From NCBI GenBank assembly GCA_003483125.1, contig DMWU01000193.1:1-5769 (forward strand): DNA of 5,769 nucleotides, written 5' to 3'. This stretch comes from Erythrobacter sp. (lineage in GTDB: Bacteria; Pseudomonadota; Alphaproteobacteria; Sphingomonadales; Sphingomonadaceae). Positions within the stretch are counted from its first letter, which is position 1. Every line of letters starts with the position of its first letter. The notes under the pieces are model-generated. The model was not told the origin of the DNA and ran no database searches. It saw nothing but the letters and a program-made list of their open reading frames with translations. Made by a program: the position numbers and the translations under genes. Positions 1-5,769 of the stretch are shown here, in pieces.

Positions 1-355
1 TGCAGTTGCATTCCTGTTTCTTGCTTATCCCATACTCGACAGTTTTGCAGCGACCGATGGCGTTGCGCGCGAGGCCAAGGCAATGGCGATGTGGCTGACG
101 ATCATCCCCTTCGCCGGCGTTTCCAGCTTTATCTTTGACGGCGTCTTTGTGGGTGCGAGCTGGACACGCGCCATGCTCATTTCGATGCGGTGCGCAACGG
201 CGGCGTCCTCCATGTCGTTATGGCTGACATGGCCGATTGGCAATCACGGCCTCTGGTTGAGTTTCGTCCTGTTCCTGCTGGTCAGGACTGGCCTGCAATT
301 GGCGTTGATGCCGCGCCTGTTAAGGCAAAGTTTCGCCAGCGCTTTACCGCAATAA
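1..355 (+). CDS. MATE/DinF-family efflux transporter, C-terminal part (5' end outside window)
   Basis: This is the last 117 codons of an integral inner-membrane antiporter; the reading frame is open from base 2 and ends at TAA 353-355. Proteins of the MATE family export drugs or toxic organic cations in exchange for Na+ or H+. The visible part has hydrophobic segments at about residues 1-16, 28-50 and 70-107 of the fragment. It carries the stretch IFDGVFVGASWTRAML, which matches the conserved region of the DinF branch of MATE proteins (F/L-DG-F-GA-T-R-M). The C-terminus is short and basic (RLLRQSF), as expected for a cytoplasmic tail. The gene converges on the TonB receptor gene, with only 53 bases between the two stop codons. 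Family assignment is fairly sure. The substrate is unknown, and the SOS control known for E. coli dinF cannot be judged because the promoter is outside the window. Confidence 0.85.
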   Translation, partial: AVAFLFLAYPILDSFAATDGVAREAKAMAMWLTIIPFAGVSSFIFDGVFVGASWTRAMLISMRCATAASSMSLWLTWPIGNHGLWLSFVLFLLVRTGLQLALMPRLLRQSFASALPQ

Positions 356-388
356 AAAGGGGCCGCGCACCTTCTGGCGCGCGACCCC
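351..388 (-). terminator. Rho-independent terminator of the TonB receptor gene
   Basis: Read on the minus strand, bases 388-379 (GGGGTCGCGC) pair with 368-359 (GCGCGGCCCC), giving a 10-bp stem with one U.G wobble and a 10-base loop. It is followed at once by TTTTTATT (358-351). It begins 20 bases after the receptor stop codon. On the plus strand the same stem has a C.A mismatch and is followed by GAATTACT rather than a U-run, so it should work mainly for the minus-strand gene. The U-tract overlaps the TAA of the convergent MATE gene. Confidence 0.85.
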
Positions 389-408
389 GAATTACTTGCT
401 AGCGAAAC

Positions 409-2751
409 TTAGAAAGAAACGCGGGCCTCTACGCCCCAGATGCGTGGTTCGTTGACCATCGCGGTGAGGTTGTTGAAGTCGATCCCGCTTACGGCAGAAA
501 CATCTTTGGTGATGTTGCGAACGAAGCCGGCAATCTCGTAATTGTCACGCTTATACCCAACGCGAACACCGCCTTCGAGCATACGCTTGTCCTGGAACTC
601 AACCGATTCATAGAGGAAGAAGTTGATCTTCGAACGATAGGCCCAATCGGTGAAGAAATAGATCTCACCGTCGCCAACCGGAACTTCGTAACGTGCGGTG
701 ACATTGGCAATCCATTTCGGCGATTGCGGCAGGCTGTTTCCGTCGATGTTGACGATTGCTGCCGAGAATGGAGCGGCAGCAACTTCGATCGGATCAAGGA
801 TGGTGCACAATGAAACATCGGGGAATGTGTCGACACGCACACCGCCGCATGCCGCAGTGGTCAGATCTCTATCCTGGATTTCAGTGTCATTGTAGCTAAC
901 GCCGGCCGTGAACATTAGGCCAGTAGTAGGCGCAATCTCTGCATCCAGCTCGAAGCCATAGCCGCGAACATTGTCAGCATTGATCACGCGGTTCGCGTTC
1001 ACGTCACCGCCGACAGCTGTGAGCTGTGCATCGTTGAGATCATAATAGAAGCCGGAAAGGTTGATCCGGGCCTTCCCGTCCCAAAGCGTAGACTTGATGC
1101 CAGCTTCGTAAGAGGTGATCGTTTCCGAATCTGCTACCGAAACACCATCCTCCAGCGGAGTTGCAGTCGCAGGCGGGAAAAGGACACGGCCCTGGATGCT
1201 GGGTGCGCGATAGCCACGCGCTACACGAGCATAAAGGTTCACATCGTCGCTCGCCTCGTAACGGATGCTGGCATCCCAGGTTACGGTGTTGTCGCTGACT
1301 TCGCGCGTTACGGTACCCAGCGGGTTCTGCAGGAAGAGCGGGAACTGCGTATCCTGGCTACGAACAACCACGAAGTCGCGCTTGTCGTCATTATAGCGCA
1401 GGCCGCCAGTAATGCTCAGCTGATCGGTTAGATCGTAAGTCATCGAACCGAACAGGCCGAATGCTTCACTCTGCTGGTCTTGGCTTACAACGATGTTGAC
1501 GCCGCCAGGAGCGTTGAGTGGATCGCCAAGCGTCGAATAGTTTTCGCTCAGGATCTGCAGGTCTTCGTCGAAGTAGAAGAAACCGAACTGATAGCTGAGC
1601 GCGCCATCACCATTGCTGGCGATCCTGATTTCCTGCGTGAACTGGTCAAGATCAGGCACAGTATCGCGGGTCTCCGCTGTGAACGGAATCTCGCCAGGAC
1701 CGTAGAGATCGGGTGGCAAGAAATTCGCACCAAAGCCACCATCAACATCACCCACAGATGTCGATTCTGCATTCCAGACGCTGGTGACAGAGATCAGCGA
1801 TACCGCCCCAATATCCCAAGTCAGCCGAGCAGAGGCATTTTGCGCCTTGAGGCTTTGATCATTCTGACCGTCGGTAGAAACGCTGTAGCGATCAAAATTG
1901 CTATTTAGTCCTTCCTGGCCGCGGGTGAAGTTATTGGCACGGAACAGGCGCGCTGTACCTTCAAGGTCACGAATCTGGCCAGTAAGAAGGATTTCGAAAT
2001 TGTCGCTTGGCCGAGCTTCAAGCTGAAACCGCATGGCGAATTCTTCGTAACCGCCAAACGCTTCTTCCTCGGTGCCCGATGGAAGTACATTGTCCACGTA
2101 GTCGCTCTGGCGCTGGTACAGGCCGGATACGCGCAATGATACCTGGTCTCCCAAGGGCAAGTTAAGCGCTGCTTCGGCATTTACATTGTTGAAGCGGCCA
2201 TAGGAGAGGCGAGCGTAACCACCGAAATAGTCCTGCGGCTTGACCGAATCGAACTTGACGATGCCGGCCGGCGTGTTGCGACCGAACAGCGTACCCTGCG
2301 GGCCGCGCAAGACTTCGACCTGCTGGATGTCAAACACCGGGAAGCCCTTAAGGACCGGGTTCTCGAGAACAACGTCATCATAGATCAGGCTTACCGGCTG
2401 CGACGCATTATAGTCGAAATCGGTATTGCCGAGGCCGCGTATATAGAAGCGCGGGAATGTACGGCCAAACGAAGATTCAACCAGCAGGCTGGGAACCTTG
2501 CCCGAAATTGCGCGGATATCCTGACCACCACTGCCTAGGGCGGTCAATTGATCCTGGCTGACTGCGGTGACGGAAATCGGAACATCCTGGATATTCTCCT
2601 CGCGCCTTTGCGCGGTGACGATGATCGTGCCGACGCCAGTTTCCTCTTCGGCGGTTTCACCGCCATCCTGTGCCGTTGCCGGTGTCGCGGCCAGGAATGT
2701 TGTGGCAATTGCCGCAGCTGCGGCCGAGCCAAGATATCTTGAAGTACGCAT
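409..2751 (-). CDS. TonB-dependent outer-membrane receptor, substrate unknown
   Basis: A 780-residue gated outer-membrane beta-barrel that takes up a scarce ligand using energy from TonB-ExbB-ExbD. A Sec signal peptide spans residues 1-27, with probable cleavage at ATA|QD. A TonB box follows an acidic linker at 43-48 (IIVTAQ). The plug domain runs from about 53 to 170 and includes the highly conserved RGPQGTLFGRNTPAG (149-163). The barrel fills about 175-780, with ARGYRAPS at 511-518, FVRNITKD near the end, and a terminal Phe needed for barrel assembly. No N-terminal signalling domain of the FecA/FpvA kind is present. The length is normal for the family. Start choice: ATG with a strong SD (AAGGGGAG) 9 bases upstream and an immediate signal peptide. 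Such receptors carry siderophores, vitamins, saccharides, aromatic compounds or peptides. The upstream secreted peptidase makes a peptide-related ligand possible, but this is only inference. Two Cys (635, 649) may form a loop disulphide. Confidence 0.97.
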   Translation of the reverse strand: MRTSRYLGSAAAAAIATTFLAATPATAQDGGETAEEETGVGTIIVTAQRREENIQDVPISVTAVSQDQLTALGSGGQDIRAISGKVPSLLVESSFGRTFPRFYIRGLGNTDFDYNASQPVSLIYDDVVLENPVLKGFPVFDIQQVEVLRGPQGTLFGRNTPAGIVKFDSVKPQDYFGGYARLSYGRFNNVNAEAALNLPLGDQVSLRVSGLYQRQSDYVDNVLPSGTEEEAFGGYEEFAMRFQLEARPSDNFEILLTGQIRDLEGTARLFRANNFTRGQEGLNSNFDRYSVSTDGQNDQSLKAQNASARLTWDIGAVSLISVTSVWNAESTSVGDVDGGFGANFLPPDLYGPGEIPFTAETRDTVPDLDQFTQEIRIASNGDGALSYQFGFFYFDEDLQILSENYSTLGDPLNAPGGVNIVVSQDQQSEAFGLFGSMTYDLTDQLSITGGLRYNDDKRDFVVVRSQDTQFPLFLQNPLGTVTREVSDNTVTWDASIRYEASDDVNLYARVARGYRAPSIQGRVLFPPATATPLEDGVSVADSETITSYEAGIKSTLWDGKARINLSGFYYDLNDAQLTAVGGDVNANRVINADNVRGYGFELDAEIAPTTGLMFTAGVSYNDTEIQDRDLTTAACGGVRVDTFPDVSLCTILDPIEVAAAPFSAAIVNIDGNSLPQSPKWIANVTARYEVPVGDGEIYFFTDWAYRSKINFFLYESVEFQDKRMLEGGVRVGYKRDNYEIAGFVRNITKDVSAVSGIDFNNLTAMVNEPRIWGVEARVSF

Positions 2752-2755
2752 AGAT

Positions 2756-2812
2756 AGCTGCTCCCCTTACAGGGCGGGAAAAGAGATCAGCTCACTGCTG
2801 CCTAAGCCCGCC
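2756..2812 (-). promoter_or_regulatory. Candidate two-state structured leader of the TonB receptor mRNA
   Basis: On the minus strand two incompatible folds can be drawn. In the closed form AGCTG (2792-2788) pairs with CAGCT (2760-2756), and CTCTTTT (2785-2779) pairs with AGGGGAG (2767-2761), with three G.U pairs, a 2-base bulge and an 11-base loop. This covers the ribosome binding site. In the open form GGCGGG (2812-2807) pairs with CCCGCC (2778-2773), and CAGC (2800-2797) pairs with GCTG (2791-2788) inside it, leaving the binding site single-stranded. The two forms share bases, so they exclude each other apart from a pseudoknot. Seen by eye only; no known riboswitch family is recognised, and chance pairing is possible. 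Confidence 0.35.
2761..2768 (-). promoter_or_regulatory. Strong ribosome binding site of the TonB receptor gene
   Basis: The minus strand reads AAGGGGAG, then 9 bases, then the ATG at 2751. This fixes the receptor start. The same bases form one arm of a possible hairpin (2756-2792) that could hide the site from ribosomes. Confidence 0.8.
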
Positions 2813-2842
2813 AGATTTGCTGCGATTAAGAATCAACAACCC

Positions 2843-2871
2843 ACCATTACCCCTAGATGCTTACGGGTCAA
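2843..2871 (-). promoter_or_regulatory. Weak candidate promoter for the TonB receptor gene
   Basis: The minus strand has TTGACC (2871-2866) as a good -35 match. The -10 is poor: TAATGG at 16-base spacing (2849-2844) or AATGGT at 17 (2848-2843). The transcript would start near 2836 and give a leader of about 85 bases that includes the possible hairpins at 2756-2812. Without such a promoter, the receptor would depend on read-through from the peptidase gene. Confidence 0.25.
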
Positions 2872-2942
2872 TTTGCTCCGGCTCCTTGACCACATATTTC
2901 GGGACATCGTTGCTAATTCACAACGCTTAGGTGGCTTCAAAT

Positions 2943-4316
2943 TCAGGGTTTTATTGGTGCTTCTTCATTTGCGAGTATGCCTACGACCTGGGTCCAGACA
3001 GCGACATTCTGACGCAATTGCACAGGATCAATCTTGTCCAGCGTATCGTCGGGCGTGTGATGCAGGTCGAAATAGCGTGTTCCGTCCTGCTGTAGGTCGA
3101 TCAGGGCACCTCCCTGATCGCGAATGACATTGAGGTCAGCACCACCTGTGGCAGTCATGGTGCTGTCAGCGACACCAAATCGCGCCACGCTGGCCGCAAG
3201 CTTGGCGTGCAAATCAGGGTTGCTCTCGCGGAAATTGCTTTCAAAGCGCCAGATGCGGTCCGCACCGAAATCGCTCTCAAGCCCGACAACAAATGGCTCG
3301 TCAATATGTGCCTCGCTATAGGCGATCGATCCGACAAGCCCCACTTCTTCGGCACCCGCCATAAGCACGCGAATTGTGCGCAGTGACTGGCCGGTGCGCG
3401 ACACATTCAGCGCCGCAGCAGAGATGATCCCGCATCCAGCGCCATCATCGAAGGCGCCCGGGGCGTTCCACCAGCTGTCCAGATGGCAGGCCAACAGGAC
3501 TGGCGGCAGCGACGGGTCGCGCCCGACAATCTCGCCCACAACATTGCCGCTAGTCGTTGTGCCAAGCAATTGCGATGTCAGCGTGAGTTTCATCATTACT
3601 GGCCGGTCGCCGGCACGATCAAACATGCGCTCCAAATTTTCTGCGTCAGGCACCGAGATTGCGCCTGCCGGGATCGGCGAAACGCCTTCGGGGAAATAGG
3701 TGCCGCCCGTATGCGGGTTGCGGTGATAATCGGTTCCAACCGATTTGATTACTGTCGCAATCGCACCTTTGCTCGCTGCTATCCCGGCCCCTACCCAGCG
3801 TGCCGGCCCGGCAAAACCGTAATGCGACCCATCCATCGTGGGTCGCATCTCATGACTGATATAAGCAATCTTGCCTGCCAGGCTGCCTTCCGGCGCGGCC
3901 CTCAGCGCGGCGACAGTCTCAAACTCTACAACTTGAGCTGTGATGCCTTCATCGCCGGTTGAGGCGCTGTTCCCAAGCGGCGCAATAACCAGCGACTGGG
4001 AAAACGGCCCGATTATCTCGGCCTGGTGCATGTCGCCCGGCACCCAGGTCTCCATTTCAAATGGCTCGTCCGCGACATTGGCGAAGCCATGATCGTTGAG
4101 CCACTTGACCGCCCATGCGCGACCGCGCGCCTCTGCCTCTGTTCCGCCTTGCCTAGGGCCAACCTCGGTTGTGATCCCTTCGACGAAATCCCATGCGATC
4201 GTATCTGCCTGCAATGCTTTGTCAGCCATTGTAGGCAGATCGATCGATCCGGATTCATGAGCGACAGTGGGAAGAGCGAGCGAAAGCGCACCAAGCGCGA
4301 GTAGAGATTTCTTCAT
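2943..4316 (-). CDS. Secreted M28-family zinc peptidase, carboxypeptidase Q (PGCP)-like
   Basis: A 457-residue exported di-zinc exopeptidase. Relatives (M28 plasma glutamate carboxypeptidase type) hydrolyse dipeptides or remove terminal residues in the periplasm or outside the cell. Residues 1-19 are a Sec signal peptide (MKKSLLALGALSLALPTVA). The N-terminal part (VGPRQGGTEAEARG) matches the family. A PA-like insert covers about 105-250, and the catalytic domain follows. Metal and catalytic residues are all visible: H278 and D280 in ACHLDSW, D290 in GAFDDGAG, the catalytic pair E323-E324 in GAEEVGLVGS, D349 in ESDFGAD, and H419/H420 in LHHTPDDT. Start choice: the frame extends to a GTG at 4376, but those 20 extra residues would bury the signal peptide, have no SD, and overlap the likely promoter; ATG 4316 has a weak AGG 7 bases upstream. 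The gene lies upstream of the TonB receptor on the same strand, 191 bases away, without a clear terminator between. The enzyme class is sure; the natural substrate is not. Confidence 0.93.
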   Translation of the reverse strand: MKKSLLALGALSLALPTVAHESGSIDLPTMADKALQADTIAWDFVEGITTEVGPRQGGTEAEARGRAWAVKWLNDHGFANVADEPFEMETWVPGDMHQAEIIGPFSQSLVIAPLGNSASTGDEGITAQVVEFETVAALRAAPEGSLAGKIAYISHEMRPTMDGSHYGFAGPARWVGAGIAASKGAIATVIKSVGTDYHRNPHTGGTYFPEGVSPIPAGAISVPDAENLERMFDRAGDRPVMMKLTLTSQLLGTTTSGNVVGEIVGRDPSLPPVLLACHLDSWWNAPGAFDDGAGCGIISAAALNVSRTGQSLRTIRVLMAGAEEVGLVGSIAYSEAHIDEPFVVGLESDFGADRIWRFESNFRESNPDLHAKLAASVARFGVADSTMTATGGADLNVIRDQGGALIDLQQDGTRYFDLHHTPDDTLDKIDPVQLRQNVAVWTQVVGILANEEAPIKP

Positions 4317-4355
4317 GGCGCAGCCTGCTATCGCGCGCTTCACGCCAAGTCCAGC

Positions 4356-4384
4356 TTGCCGAGCGGGCGTTCTCACACTATCTG
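4356..4384 (+). promoter_or_regulatory. Candidate sigma-70-type promoter of ettA
   Basis: TTGCCG (4356-4361) and TATCTG (4379-4384) are separated by 17 bases, giving 4 of 6 and 3 of 6 matches to the consensus. Transcription would begin near 4391, leaving a short leader of about 34 bases before the ettA ATG. It is the best-placed candidate in the 108-base divergent gap. Its -10 overlaps that of the candidate promoter for the opposite gene. Confidence 0.4.
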
Positions 4385-4402
4385 CGCGGCAATTCCACTC
4401 AA
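4375..4402 (-). promoter_or_regulatory. Candidate promoter of the M28 peptidase gene
   Basis: On the minus strand TTGAGT (4402-4397) is followed after 16 bases by TAGTGT (4380-4375), giving 4 of 6 and 3 of 6 consensus matches. A start near 4368 would place the alternative GTG start (4376) upstream of the transcript, in agreement with the ATG at 4316 as the true start. Weak evidence. Confidence 0.25.
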
Positions 4403-4414
4403 GCGAGATTCTCT

Positions 4415-4419
4415 AAGGA
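4415..4419 (+). promoter_or_regulatory. Ribosome binding site of ettA
   Basis: AAGGA ends 5 bases before the ATG at 4425. It supports this start over the next in-frame ATG codons (residues 9 and 12), which have no such site. Confidence 0.75.
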
Positions 4420-4424
4420 CGACC

Positions 4425-5769
<1,345 letters not shown>

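Noticed and set aside
2866..2890. A stretch resembling a B12-riboswitch box (minus strand AGCCGGAGC) upstream of the TonB receptor
   Set aside because: Only the first half of the box matches, with a missing base; the second half (ACCTGCC) is absent and no surrounding cobalamin-riboswitch helices were found.
2908..2925. Short hairpin CGTTG/CAACG just after the peptidase stop codon, as a possible terminator
   Set aside because: The stem is only 5 bp and is AT-mixed, the loop is 8 bases, and no U-run follows on the minus strand.
2567..3127. 186-codon plus-strand open frame crossing the receptor/peptidase gap
   Set aside because: It lies antisense to two well-supported genes, has no recognisable domain or SD, and its composition is what a shadow frame in GC-rich DNA gives.
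3483..3962. 159-codon plus-strand open frame inside the peptidase gene
   Set aside because: It is fully antisense to the conserved catalytic and PA regions of the peptidase, and its protein is rich in Arg, Cys and His without any family character.
4320..4331. Lipobox-like IAGC in the GTG-started form of the peptidase, suggesting a lipoprotein
   Set aside because: No hydrophobic segment precedes the Cys, and the better ATG start lies downstream of it.

Overview
The window looks like chromosomal DNA from an alphaproteobacterium, most likely of the order Sphingomonadales (Erythrobacter- or Sphingomonas-like). Three things suggest this: moderately high GC with tightly packed genes; a TonB-dependent receptor whose mature N-terminus carries the IIVTAQRREENIQDVPISV-type TonB box and plug start that is very common in sphingomonads; and an EttA-type ABC-F protein with a typical alphaproteobacterial sequence. 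The genus is inferred from protein character only.

Layout from left to right. Bases 1-355 (+) are the last 117 codons of a MATE/DinF-family multidrug or toxin efflux transporter. It converges on a large minus-strand gene at 409-2751, a 780-residue outer-membrane TonB-dependent receptor. Between the two stop codons lies a good intrinsic terminator for the receptor gene, and its U-tract runs over the stop codon of the transporter. Upstream of the receptor, on the same strand and after a 191-base gap, is a secreted M28-family zinc peptidase of the carboxypeptidase Q/PGCP type (2943-4316 with the preferred ATG). Divergent from it, across about 108 bases with candidate promoters for both directions, is the ABC-F translation factor gene ettA (4425 to beyond the right edge), cut just before its second signature motif.

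How the parts may work together. The peptidase and the receptor are co-oriented and both are exported, and no convincing terminator separates them. A shared role in using extracellular or periplasmic peptides or related amide compounds is a reasonable inference, but the substrate of the receptor cannot be read from sequence. The EttA and MATE genes are ordinary housekeeping and efflux neighbours with no visible link to the pair.

No mobile element, CRISPR array, tRNA, rRNA or defence gene is visible, and every intergenic stretch is shorter than 200 bases. The least expected signal is in the leader of the receptor gene. One hairpin there would bury the Shine-Dalgarno sequence, and an alternative pairing that excludes it would leave it free. 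This is a hypothesis from reading base pairs by eye, not a demonstrated regulator.
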